A DNA stretch of 64,000 nt, taken from assembly GCA_963974055.1 (NCBI GenBank), contig CAXBCP010000014.1, forward strand, positions 1-64,000, given 5' to 3'. Of the stretch, positions 1-7,396 are shown piece by piece. Positions within the stretch are counted from its first letter, which is position 1. Every line of letters begins with the position of its first letter. The position numbers were made by a program, and so were the translations under genes. The stretch comes from CAXBCP01 sp963974055 (lineage in GTDB: Bacteria > Pseudomonadota > Alphaproteobacteria > MPNO01 > UBA830). The notes under the pieces were generated by a model. That model was not told where the DNA came from, searched no databases, and saw nothing but the letters and a program-made list of their open reading frames with translations.

Positions 1-705
1 GAGGCGGATAGCGACGCCGATTTCCGGTTCCGGTTCTTCGTGCCGCGCCATGAAATGGAAATGTGCGGCCACGCTACCATCGGCGCGCTCTGGGTCCTGC
101 GACAGGCCGGCCTTCTCAACAGGGAAACCGTGCTGATCGACACCCTGAGCGGACGCGTCACCGGGCGCGTGCCGAAAACCGGCCCCATCGCCATCTCCCA
201 GCCCAAAGGCGTCGTAGAAGCGGTGCCGGGCGCAAACGTGCCGGAAATTCTCGATATTCTGGGTATATCAAGCGGCGATCTCGCCCGGCCCGATATTCTG
301 AACGCCAGCACCAGCCGGATAAAAACACTCATCGCCCTGAAGAACCGGGAGATACTGGACGGCCTGGCGCCGGATTTCGCCCGGATGGAATTGATCTGTG
401 CCGTCATCGGGTCGACCGGGCTATACCCGTTCGCGGCGGGCGATGCCCCCGGGCGCTTTCACGCCCGCCAGTTTCCCCGCGCATCGGGCTACCCCGAAGA
501 CGCCGCGACCGGCATTGCCGCGGCCGCGCTCGCCTTCGGCCTGCTCGACTGGGGCATGGCCGCCGCCGATACTGCCATTACCATCCGCCAGGGCGAGGCG
601 ATGAGCCACCCCTCCGAGATTCACGTTCGTTTCGAACAAAACAGCGGCGCCGTAACGGGTTGCTGGATCAGCGGTGTTTGCGAGATCGACACCCCGCCGA
701 CTTAG
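1..705 (+). CDS. PhzF family isomerase-like protein (5' truncated)
   Basis: The reading frame is open from base 1 and ends with TAG at 703-705, so the start lies outside the window and about 234 codons are visible. The motif EMCGHATIGA (around residues 20-29 of the visible part) and the later DAATGIAAAALA stretch are typical of PhzF/DapF-fold proteins. Members of this family isomerise small hydrophobic metabolites; the substrate here is unknown. The N-terminal lobe, which carries the usual catalytic Glu, is cut off. It reads in the same direction as the two glutathione transferases but is separated from them by a palindromic repeat. The family call is firm; the specific function is not. Confidence 0.85.
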   Translation, partial: EADSDADFRFRFFVPRHEMEMCGHATIGALWVLRQAGLLNRETVLIDTLSGRVTGRVPKTGPIAISQPKGVVEAVPGANVPEILDILGISSGDLARPDILNASTSRIKTLIALKNREILDGLAPDFARMELICAVIGSTGLYPFAAGDAPGRFHARQFPRASGYPEDAATGIAAAALAFGLLDWGMAAADTAITIRQGEAMSHPSEIHVRFEQNSGAVTGCWISGVCEIDTPPT

Positions 706-750
706 GCTGCCTGCCTGCGCGGAGGAGACGGTTATAGTTGCAATTACCAC

Positions 751-830
751 CTGTCATCCCGGCCCCCGTGCCGGGATCCATAAAACCTCACTCCCCGAAG
801 ACTGGCCCCGGAATAAATCCGGGGTGACAG
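751..830. repeat. Dispersed palindromic intergenic repeat, copy 1
   Basis: The outer arms CTGTCATCCCGG (751-762) and CCGGGGTGACAG (819-830) are inverted with one mismatch. Two inner hairpins are visible: CCCGGC...GCCGGG near 758-775 and CCCCGG...CCGGGG near 807-824. Short elements with GTCATnCCGG ends are common between genes in alphaproteobacterial genomes. A second element with similar ends lies at 2643-2718, on the other side of the glutathione transferase pair. It may also fold in RNA and act as a terminator for the upstream gene, but no U-run follows. Confidence 0.7.
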
Positions 831-897
831 CTATTATTATGCGCCGGATTACTGAATATTGACGGTGACAGTAACACCGATACGCGGGACACAATCC

Positions 898-1728
898 ATG
901 CTCACCCTCTACACCTTCCACAATTCGATCTGCACGCAGAAGGTCTTCATCACCCTGGCCGAAAAGGATCTAGGCTATGACGAACATCTGATCAACCTGT
1001 TCGCGGCCGAGCAGTTCGACCCGGAATACCTGAAGCTGAACCCCAAGGGGGTGGTGCCGACGCTGGTGCATGACGGGCGCGCGATCCCGGAATCGTCGCT
1101 GATCTGCGAATATGTGGACGAGATTTGGCCGGACACGGGTTCAGGCGGGCCTTTGGTGCCGGATGATCCGTATCTCAAGACGAAAATGCGCCAGTTTTCC
1201 AAGCTGGTCGACGAGAGCATTTTCGAGGCGACGCGGGAATTGTCGTTTTCCGCCATGTTCCGCGAAAAAATGAAACAGATGCCCGACGAACAGCGCGAAA
1301 CCCGCTTCGCCAATGTCGGCGATCCGAGCAAGCGGGCGCGTTTCATGTCGACCTACGAGCTCGGCGTCGACAGCCCCTATGTATTCCAGGCCATCGGCAA
1401 CTGGGAAAAAGCCTTCAAGGCCATGGACGCGGCGCTGGAAGACTCCGGCGGGCCGTGGCTGCTGGGCGACATGTTCACCCTCGCCGATATCAACATGATT
1501 CCTTACGTCTGGCGGATCGAATACCTCAACCTGATCGATATCTGGATGAACGATCGTCCGCGTGTCGCCGAATGGTGGGAACGCGCCAAGGCGCGCCCCA
1601 GCGCCGCGAAGTGCATTCCGGGTCGACTGAACGACGACGATATCGCGACGATGGGCGGCTCCGGCAAAAAGATTTACGACGCCGTGGCGGCGAAGCGCGC
1701 TGAATACCTGGAAACCGTGCCGCATTAG
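898..1728 (+). CDS. Glutathione S-transferase family protein
   Basis: This 276-residue protein has an N-terminal thioredoxin-like GST domain (residues about 1-85) followed by an all-helical C-terminal domain. The N-terminal active-site region reads FHNSICTQKV, and LNPKGVVPTL holds the cis-Pro that contacts glutathione. GSTs conjugate, isomerise or dehalogenate electrophiles in the cytoplasm. I chose ATG at 898 because it begins the beta strand MLTLYTF directly; an in-frame upstream start at 859 would add 13 poorly structured residues. The ribosome binding site is weak. The next gene is a clear paralogue sharing the block EQFDPEYLKLNPK, which points to tandem duplication. The substrate is unknown. 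Confidence 0.88.
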   Translation: MLTLYTFHNSICTQKVFITLAEKDLGYDEHLINLFAAEQFDPEYLKLNPKGVVPTLVHDGRAIPESSLICEYVDEIWPDTGSGGPLVPDDPYLKTKMRQFSKLVDESIFEATRELSFSAMFREKMKQMPDEQRETRFANVGDPSKRARFMSTYELGVDSPYVFQAIGNWEKAFKAMDAALEDSGGPWLLGDMFTLADINMIPYVWRIEYLNLIDIWMNDRPRVAEWWERAKARPSAAKCIPGRLNDDDIATMGGSGKKIYDAVAAKRAEYLETVPH

Positions 1729-1817
1729 GCTTTATACGCCGCGATAGCGGGCGCGCAGGAATGACAACGCAGTACGCCGACGATAGCTTTTGATCCGTTC
1801 TCAGGGAGGGAAATATC

Positions 1818-2639
1818 GTGTCAGACAAACTTGAACTCTATCACCACGGATCGTCCGTCTGCGCCGCGAAGGTGCGGTTTTACCTGGCGGAGAAGGACCT
1901 TCCCTGGGAGGGCCGCTATATCGACATCCTGAAAGGCGAGCAGTTCGACCCGGAATACATAAAGCTGAACCCAAAGGCCGTCGTCCCGACCCTTGTGCAT
2001 AACGGAACGATCATCCGGGATTCCACAAATATCTGCGAATATCTCGACGACGTGTTTCCGGAACGCCAGATCCGCCCCGCAGACCCGGTGATGCGCGCCG
2101 AGGTTCGATACTGGACCAAGGCGGTGGACGAAGACCTGCACCCCGCCTGCGGCGCCATGACGTTCATGTCGTCGCACCGCCACACCATTCAGCGCCTCGG
2201 TCCCGAAAAGGTGCAGGAATTCCTCAATTCGACACCCCCGTTTTCGGTCACGGCCGACTGGCACGAACGAAAAAAGGTATTTGTCCGCGACGGGTTCGAA
2301 GCTCCGGATGCCCGAAAGACAGTGGAACTCTATGACCGCTATCTGAAAAAGATGGAAGACGCCCTCGCCAGTTCGGCCTGGCTGGCAGGCGATCGGTTCA
2401 CCTTCGCCGATATCGCGATGACACCTTACGTGGTGCGACTCGACATGATGTCGATGCAGCCTATGTGGGAAGCCGGCCGCCTGCCCGGCGTCGCCAGCTG
2501 GCTGGACCGCATCAAGAAACGACCGACATTTGCACCGTCGTTTCTTGACTGGATGCCGGACCACCTGACGGCGGACCTCAAAAACAACGGCGCGAAAAGC
2601 TGGCCGGAGGTGGCGAAAATTCTGGAGATCGCGGCGTAA
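1818..2639 (+). CDS. Glutathione S-transferase family protein (tandem paralogue)
   Basis: A 273-residue GST that starts with GTG at 1818 behind a strong GGAGGG at 1805-1810. The N-terminal thioredoxin-like domain carries HHGSSVCAAKVRF as the active-site loop and LNPKAVVPTL with the cis-Pro. A helical domain fills the C-terminal two thirds and contains the usual N-capping stretch WLAGDRFTFADI. It shares long blocks with the GST just upstream, and both are longer than the typical 200-220 residue GST. The 89-bp gap between them suggests co-transcription. Possible roles are glutathione-dependent ring isomerisation, ether cleavage or dehalogenation in the catabolic region; none can be assigned. 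Confidence 0.88.
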   Translation: MSDKLELYHHGSSVCAAKVRFYLAEKDLPWEGRYIDILKGEQFDPEYIKLNPKAVVPTLVHNGTIIRDSTNICEYLDDVFPERQIRPADPVMRAEVRYWTKAVDEDLHPACGAMTFMSSHRHTIQRLGPEKVQEFLNSTPPFSVTADWHERKKVFVRDGFEAPDARKTVELYDRYLKKMEDALASSAWLAGDRFTFADIAMTPYVVRLDMMSMQPMWEAGRLPGVASWLDRIKKRPTFAPSFLDWMPDHLTADLKNNGAKSWPEVAKILEIAA

Positions 2640-2642
2640 CAG

Positions 2643-2718
2643 TCGTCATTCCGGCGAAAGCCGGAATCTGTTAAAGCGCAGTCGCGCTTCGAAAAGCCCC
2701 CGGCTTTCGCCGGGACGA
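2643..2718. repeat. Dispersed palindromic intergenic repeat, copy 2
   Basis: The left arm TCGTCATTCCGGCGAAAGCC (starting at 2643) is mirrored by CCGGCTTTCGCCGGGACGA (ending at 2718), an inverted repeat of about 20 bp with a small imperfection. A smaller hairpin AAGCGCAGTCGCGCTT lies in the middle. The GTCATTCCGG end resembles the end of the copy at 751-830. It sits between the end of the second GST gene and the convergent amidohydrolase gene, where it could also stop transcription from either side. Confidence 0.7.
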
Positions 2719-2757
2719 AAGGCAGAAAACCACCAATACCGTGTATTTACACGAAAA

Positions 2758-3600
2758 TTACAGCCCCAGCACGCGTTCCGCGTTGCCGTGATAGATTTTC
2801 TCCATCACCTCGGGCTTGTAGCCGAGCTCGTCCCATTCGCGGAAAATGCGCTCATAGGGCAGGCTTGGGTAGTCGCTGCCGAACATGATCTTGTCCTGCA
2901 GTCGTGCGCGCATGTCGATCTTGAGCTGCGGCGGGAAATGTTTGGGCGCCCAGCCTGACATTTCCCAGAACACATTGCCCTTGTGCAGCGCCACCGCCGT
3001 CATTTCGTCCACCCACGGCCAGCCGGGATGGGCGGCGATGATGGTAAGATCGGGGAAATCGGCGGCCAGTTCGTCGATCGCGGCCGGATGGGCGTGGCGG
3101 ATTTTAGCCCCGAGGCCGCCCGGGATCCCCGCCCCCATGCCGGTGGTGCCGACATCGATCATCACCGGCGCCTTCAAGGCGCTGATGGTTTCGAACAGCG
3201 GATAGTGCTGCCGGTCGTTTACCGCGAAATGCCCCATGATCGGGTGGAAATGGAACCCGAGCATGCCGTGAACCTCGATCGCCTCGGTCGCTTCGCGGAT
3301 CGCGACCGCGCCCTTGAACGGATCGACCGCCCCCCACGCCTGGATCACCCGGTCCGGATGGCGTTTCCACATGCCGGCGACGTATTCGTTGGAGCATGGC
3401 GGCGTATCGATGGTGGTTTCAAGGTCGAGCGCGACCAGGACGGCTTCGACCCCCGCCCCGGTGAACTCGGCGATGACGTCGTCTTCTTCCTTGGCCTTCC
3501 ATTCACGGTCCCAGTATTCGGCGAGGGCGCGCACATACGGCCCCTGGCAGTCGATCCAGGGCTGGGTGTTGGGATAGCAGTGAAGGTCGATGATGCGCAT
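2758..3600 (-). CDS. Amidohydrolase family protein (Amidohydrolase_2 / ACMSD-like)
   Basis: A 280-residue TIM-barrel protein of the metal-dependent amidohydrolase_2 group, which includes decarboxylases of aromatic and muconic acids. Visible signatures are MRIIDLHCYP at the N terminus, FHFHP, AAHPGWPW and the C-terminal metal-site motif MFGSDYP. The usual N-terminal HxH metal pair reads H-C-Y, so one His is replaced by Tyr. I chose ATG at 3600, behind GAGG; the frame is open further upstream to 3819 but that part overlaps the ligase gene. It lies 17 bp after the aryl-AMP ligase and is the last gene of the SDR-ligase-amidohydrolase operon. A hydrolytic or decarboxylating step in aromatic acid metabolism is likely but inferred. 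Confidence 0.82.
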   Translation of the reverse strand: MRIIDLHCYPNTQPWIDCQGPYVRALAEYWDREWKAKEEDDVIAEFTGAGVEAVLVALDLETTIDTPPCSNEYVAGMWKRHPDRVIQAWGAVDPFKGAVAIREATEAIEVHGMLGFHFHPIMGHFAVNDRQHYPLFETISALKAPVMIDVGTTGMGAGIPGGLGAKIRHAHPAAIDELAADFPDLTIIAAHPGWPWVDEMTAVALHKGNVFWEMSGWAPKHFPPQLKIDMRARLQDKIMFGSDYPSLPYERIFREWDELGYKPEVMEKIYHGNAERVLGL

Positions 3601-3617
3601 GGAATTGCCTCGTCTGT

Positions 3618-5264
3618 CTAAGCGTTGTTTTCGAGCTTGGCGGTGACCATCTCGACCAGCGATTTCTTGGAGACCTTGCCGAAGGTCGACAACGGAAAAT
3701 CGTCCATCAGTTCGAGCCGTTCCGGCAGCTTGTGCCGGGCGAATTCCTTGGTCTCCAGGAAGGCGATCAGACCGTCGAATTCTACCGTTTCGCCCACTTT
3801 CGGGATGACGCAGGCGCACATGCGTTCGCCCAGCAGAGGGTCGGGCATGGCAACGCAGGCAACGTTCTGCACCGGCGGATACTGAAGGATCAGGTTTTCG
3901 ACCTCCTCGGCGCTGATTTTTTCGCCGCCGCGGTTGATGACGTCCTTGATGCGGCCTTCCACCATGTAATTTCCCGATGGGTGCTGGCGCAGCAGGTCGC
4001 CGGAACAGTAAAATCCTTCGGACGTGAACACCTTGGCATTGTGTTCGGGCGATCCGTAATAGCCCCGCAGCGTATACGGGCCGCGCACGCTGAGTTCGCC
4101 GACTTCGCCGAACGGCACTTCCCTGCCCTCTTCGTCGATCAGGCGGACCTCGTCGTCCTCGCAGACCGGCCGGCCGACGGTTTCAAGCTGAACGTCTTCC
4201 GGGTCGCCGACCCGCACGAACATCAGCGTGCCTTCCGACATGCCGAAATTCTCCTGCACAAAAACCGACGGGATCAGTTCGCGCGTGCGGATGCGGATTT
4301 CGGGCTGCAGGCGCTGGCCGCCGCTCTGGATCATGCGCAGCGACGACAGGTCGTAATCGCCGATGCCCGGATCGTTGATCCAGCGGATCAGCAGCGCGGG
4401 CACCACGTGGATATGGGTCACGCCGTGCTTTTCGACCAGACGGAAAACGTCGTCCGGCCGGGCGCTGGTGCTCAGTACCACGCGGCCGCCCTTGATCATC
4501 AGTCCCTGCATGCCCGGGCAGGCCAGCGGCAGGTTATGGCCGATCGGCAGCACCAGCAGCAGGCAACTGTCGGCGTGAACCTCGGTACACTGGATGGCAA
4601 GGTTGGAATTCAGCCAGTAATCGTTATGGGTGCGGGGGATCAGCTTGGGCACGCCGGTGGTGCCGCCGGATAACTGGAAAACCGCCGGATCGGTGGGGTC
4701 GATTTCGATGGTGTCGAGCACGGAGGGCGCGGTTTTCGGCCGGCGCGCCAGCAGATCGGCGAAGGACAGGAATCCCGCCGGCGCATCGCCGAGGACGATA
4801 CCGTGGGTGAGGCAGGGGTTTTCCGCCTGGACCCGCGCGATCATCGGCGCGAATTCGAAATCGCGCTGGCGGTCGGGCGCAATGCACATCTTCGCCTGGG
4901 CGATCTCGGTAAACTGGCTAAGCTCGTGATAGCGGTGGGTCGCCAGCGCGCAGATCGGGATTGCCCCCAGCTTTTGCAGCGCGAAATAGAGATAGGCGAA
5001 CTCGATCACGTTGGGCAGCATGACCACCACGCGGTCAAGCGGCCGCAACCCCAGATCCCAGAGGTTCAGGGCGAGCTTGTCCGAAATCACATCCAGCTCG
5101 TAATAGGTGACCGACACATCGCCGTCGATCACCGCGACGCGGTCTGCAAACGGCTCGAAAATGTTCTCCGAAAACTGGTCGCGCAGGGACTTGTCTTCCC
5201 AGTATCCCTTTTCACGATATCGGGTCGCGAATTCCGGCGGAAAGCCGACAAATCCTTCAAGCAT
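3618..5264 (-). CDS. Aryl-AMP / aryl-CoA ligase, DhbE/EntE-like
   Basis: A 548-residue adenylate-forming enzyme. The N terminus closely follows 2,3-dihydroxybenzoate-AMP ligases (FPPEFATRYREKGYWED). The ATP P-loop LSGGTTGVPKLIPRTHNDY lies near residue 197, the aryl-pocket motif QENFGMSEG in the middle, the hinge GRIKDVINRGGEKIS near 440, and the catalytic Lys region FGKVSKKSL near 530. Such enzymes activate dihydroxybenzoate or salicylate with ATP. No peptide synthetase, carrier protein or isochorismatase is nearby, so a catabolic role (aryl-AMP handed to CoA) is more plausible than siderophore synthesis; this is inference. It has a good AGGGGAGA ribosome binding site, and the upstream SDR ends 21 bp before it. 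Confidence 0.88.
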   Translation of the reverse strand: MLEGFVGFPPEFATRYREKGYWEDKSLRDQFSENIFEPFADRVAVIDGDVSVTYYELDVISDKLALNLWDLGLRPLDRVVVMLPNVIEFAYLYFALQKLGAIPICALATHRYHELSQFTEIAQAKMCIAPDRQRDFEFAPMIARVQAENPCLTHGIVLGDAPAGFLSFADLLARRPKTAPSVLDTIEIDPTDPAVFQLSGGTTGVPKLIPRTHNDYWLNSNLAIQCTEVHADSCLLLVLPIGHNLPLACPGMQGLMIKGGRVVLSTSARPDDVFRLVEKHGVTHIHVVPALLIRWINDPGIGDYDLSSLRMIQSGGQRLQPEIRIRTRELIPSVFVQENFGMSEGTLMFVRVGDPEDVQLETVGRPVCEDDEVRLIDEEGREVPFGEVGELSVRGPYTLRGYYGSPEHNAKVFTSEGFYCSGDLLRQHPSGNYMVEGRIKDVINRGGEKISAEEVENLILQYPPVQNVACVAMPDPLLGERMCACVIPKVGETVEFDGLIAFLETKEFARHKLPERLELMDDFPLSTFGKVSKKSLVEMVTAKLENNA

Positions 5265-5285
5265 GATGTCTCTCCCCTCTGCCGC

Positions 5286-6047
5286 TCAGGTCGACGCGGC
5301 GAAACCGCCATCGACAACGACGATCTCGCCGGTGACGAAACGGTTGCCCTGAATCAGGCTCAGCGCGGTTTCCGCCACGTCCTCGGCGGTCACACAGCGC
5401 TTCAGCGGCGTCATCTTCGCCCGGCGGCCCATCAGCTTGTCGTAATTGTCGCCCAGCATCCGTTCCATCCATTCGCCTTCCATCCAGCCGGGGGCGACGG
5501 CGTTTACGCGGATATCGGGGCCGAGCGCCAGGGCCAGGGTCTTGGTCAGCGCAACCACGGCCGCCTTGCTCGTCGAATAGGCCAGCGGCTGCGGACCCGG
5601 CCGAAGGCCGACAATGCTGGCGGTATTGACGATGCTGCCCTTGGCCTCACGCAGGGCCGGCACGCAGGCGCGGGTGACCTGGACGATGCCGCGCACATTG
5701 ACGGCCAGGACACGGTCCCATTCGTCGAGATCGATGGCGTCGAGATCCTTGAACGGCGCGGTACTGGTGATGCCGGCATTGTTGCACAGCGCATCGAGCC
5801 GCCCGAATTCGCCGGTGGCCTTTGCCACCATGGCCCTGACCTGTTCGTCGTCGGCGACGTCGCAGCCGATGACCACGGTTCTTGCGCCCGCCGCTTCGCA
5901 GGCCGCGGCGGTTTCTTCAGCGGCGCCCGAACTGCGGCTGTAATTGACGGCGACATCGTACCCGGCTGCCGCCAGCGCCACCGCTTCCGCCCTGCCGATT
6001 CCGGTTGCCGAACCCGTAACCAGCGCTGCCGGTTTACTGTCTGCCAT
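5286..6047 (-). CDS. SDR family oxidoreductase
   Basis: A 253-residue classical short-chain dehydrogenase. It has the NAD(P)-binding loop TGSATGIG near residues 11-18, the NNAG motif (CNNAG), the catalytic Ser in NTASIVG and the Tyr-Lys pair in AYSTSKAA. The C-terminal VVDGGFA stretch is standard. It is the first gene of the operon with the aryl-AMP ligase and amidohydrolase. A perfect 22-bp palindrome lies 40-61 bp upstream of its ATG, so the TetR protein encoded just upstream probably controls it. It likely oxidises or reduces a hydroxy/oxo group of the same aromatic or alicyclic substrate; the substrate cannot be read from sequence. Confidence 0.9.
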   Translation of the reverse strand: MADSKPAALVTGSATGIGRAEAVALAAAGYDVAVNYSRSSGAAEETAAACEAAGARTVVIGCDVADDEQVRAMVAKATGEFGRLDALCNNAGITSTAPFKDLDAIDLDEWDRVLAVNVRGIVQVTRACVPALREAKGSIVNTASIVGLRPGPQPLAYSTSKAAVVALTKTLALALGPDIRVNAVAPGWMEGEWMERMLGDNYDKLMGRRAKMTPLKRCVTAEDVAETALSLIQGNRFVTGEIVVVDGGFAAST

Positions 6048-6086
6048 GATTTCCGTCCCCGTCCGTTTGTGTTTGTTGACCGAAAT

Positions 6087-6108
6087 TTAAATGAACATGT
6101 TCATTTAA
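6087..6108. promoter_or_regulatory. Perfect 22-bp palindrome, probable TetR operator
   Basis: The half site TTAAATGAACA (6087-6097) is followed immediately by its exact reverse complement (6098-6108). It sits in the 67-bp gap between the end of the tetR-type gene and the start of the SDR gene, where the SDR-ligase-amidohydrolase promoter should be. TetR dimers commonly bind palindromes of this length. Binding by the neighbouring regulator is inferred from position and symmetry. Confidence 0.75.
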
Positions 6109-6114
6109 TCAAGG

Positions 6115-6756
6115 CTATCTTCGCTCCGTTACCGGTATGCAGCCCTCCGTCGCAACCCCGAGGGCCCGGCGCAGCGATAAAAGCCCTTTCTCCGGATCGG
6201 GCGAAGCGTCGAGCAGCCATTCGCGGATTTCCGCCTGGTATATGGCAAACATTCCCCAGCCGACGTTTTCCGGGTCGGCATCTTCCCGCACCAGCCCCCG
6301 CGCCTGGGCATCGCGCAGGTGCTCGACCAGTCGCGAAATGACGCGACGGCGGTTTTCCTGGAATCGCTGTCCCTGCACCCCGGAAACGAAAAACGTCAGT
6401 TCCCGCAGGATGTAACGTGCCAGTCCCGGCTGTTCCCCGAAGTACCGATAGTAGAATCCGAACACATGGATCAGTTCGTCAATCAGACGGTCGCGCGCCG
6501 GCACCGCATCGAAGGCGCGGTCGGTCAGGTCTTCAAGCTCGTCGGTGCAGATCAGGAACAGCAGGTCGCGCTTGTCGGTCGCATACAGAAACAGCGTGCC
6601 AAGCGCGACATTCGCCCGGCGCGCGATTTCGCGTGTCGTCGTCTCGTCGAATCCCTTTTCAACAAACAGCGTGCGCGCCGCCTCGGTTATGCGCTGCAGT
6701 TTGTCGATCCGGTTCCGTTCCCGGACGCCGATCTTCTGTTCCGTTCCGCCTCCCAT
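6115..6756 (-). CDS. TetR/AcrR family transcriptional regulator
   Basis: A 213-residue regulator. The N-terminal helix-turn-helix reads FVEKGFDETTTREIARRANVALGTLFLY (about residues 22-50), a typical TetR DNA-binding domain. The helical C-terminal part is the ligand and dimer domain and is not diagnostic. I chose ATG at 6756 because GGAGGG lies directly upstream; the open frame extends to 6885 without a better start. It is upstream of and co-directional with the SDR / aryl-AMP ligase / amidohydrolase genes, and the palindrome at 6087-6108 lies just after its stop codon. It probably represses that operon until an aromatic acid or its CoA ester binds. Its own promoter region holds a different inverted repeat at 6783-6814. 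Confidence 0.9.
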   Translation of the reverse strand: MGGGTEQKIGVRERNRIDKLQRITEAARTLFVEKGFDETTTREIARRANVALGTLFLYATDKRDLLFLICTDELEDLTDRAFDAVPARDRLIDELIHVFGFYYRYFGEQPGLARYILRELTFFVSGVQGQRFQENRRRVISRLVEHLRDAQARGLVREDADPENVGWGMFAIYQAEIREWLLDASPDPEKGLLSLRRALGVATEGCIPVTERR

Positions 6757-6782
6757 GAGGGCCCTCCAAACCGTTCGTTTAT

Positions 6783-6814
6783 CCTGCGATCGGGAGTATA
6801 GGCCCGATCGCAGG
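6783..6814. promoter_or_regulatory. Perfect 12-bp inverted repeat upstream of tetR gene
   Basis: CCTGCGATCGGG (6783-6794) and CCCGATCGCAGG (6803-6814) are exact inverted copies separated by 8 bases. The element begins 27 bp upstream of the TetR-type start codon. It differs in sequence from the palindrome at 6087-6108, so it is probably not the same operator. It could be a binding site for another factor or an RNA hairpin in the tetR leader. Confidence 0.55.
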
Positions 6815-6971
6815 GAAAATCCGCCCGCGCCCGTTTCGCTTGCTGACAATGGCCTTTCGCAGATTTCGATACAAAAAGAGTTCACGGGAAACCCAAAATC
6901 GCGGAACGTACGTATCAGTGGAAATGGCTGCCGCTGCGGCGGCCTCCTGCAAGCAACATGGAAACCGTCCC

Positions 6972-7367
6972 ATGACCAAATTGATGATGATCTGGCTCAT
7001 CTGCACCGTCATTTTCCTGGCAATCGATCTCGTCTGGCTCGGGATCGTTGCGAAACCGATTTACCAGCGCGGTATCGGACACCTGATGGCGGAAAACTTC
7101 CGTATCGCCGCCGCCGCGATGTTTTATGCGATCTATGTGGCTGGCATCGTATATTTCTGCGTAGCGGGCGCGGTCGACTGGAAAGCTGCGGCGCTGACCG
7201 GCGCGCTGTTCGGGTTTTTCTGCTACGCGACCTACGACATGACCAACTATGCGACGCTGCGGGACTGGCCGCTTTCGATCACGCTGATGGATATCGCATG
7301 GGGCACGGTACTGACCGGGTTTACCGCGGGTTCAGGATTTCAGGTGGCCAGAAAACTGCTCGGATAA
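6972..7367 (+). CDS. DUF2177 family membrane protein
   Basis: A 131-residue protein with four predicted membrane segments: residues about 4-24, 42-63, 68-86 and 104-124. The blocks FLAIDLVWLG, MFYAIYVAGI, CYATYDMTNYATLRDWP and DIAWGTVLTG are the conserved core of DUF2177, an inner-membrane family of unknown function. I chose ATG at 6972; an open stretch upstream to 6840 is less hydrophobic and lacks family resemblance. The gene stands alone, divergent from the TetR gene and convergent with the glucosaminidase gene. No function is proposed. Confidence 0.85.
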   Translation: MTKLMMIWLICTVIFLAIDLVWLGIVAKPIYQRGIGHLMAENFRIAAAAMFYAIYVAGIVYFCVAGAVDWKAAALTGALFGFFCYATYDMTNYATLRDWPLSITLMDIAWGTVLTGFTAGSGFQVARKLLG

Positions 7368-7396
7368 ACCACGGAAAACGCCACTATTTCCCGTAT

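Noticed and set aside
3618..5264. A siderophore biosynthesis locus
   Set aside because: Only the adenylation enzyme fits; isochorismate enzymes, NRPS and receptor genes are missing.
4803..6341. A 512-codon plus-strand open frame
   Set aside because: It crosses the ligase, SDR and TetR genes in antisense and has no motif or start signal.
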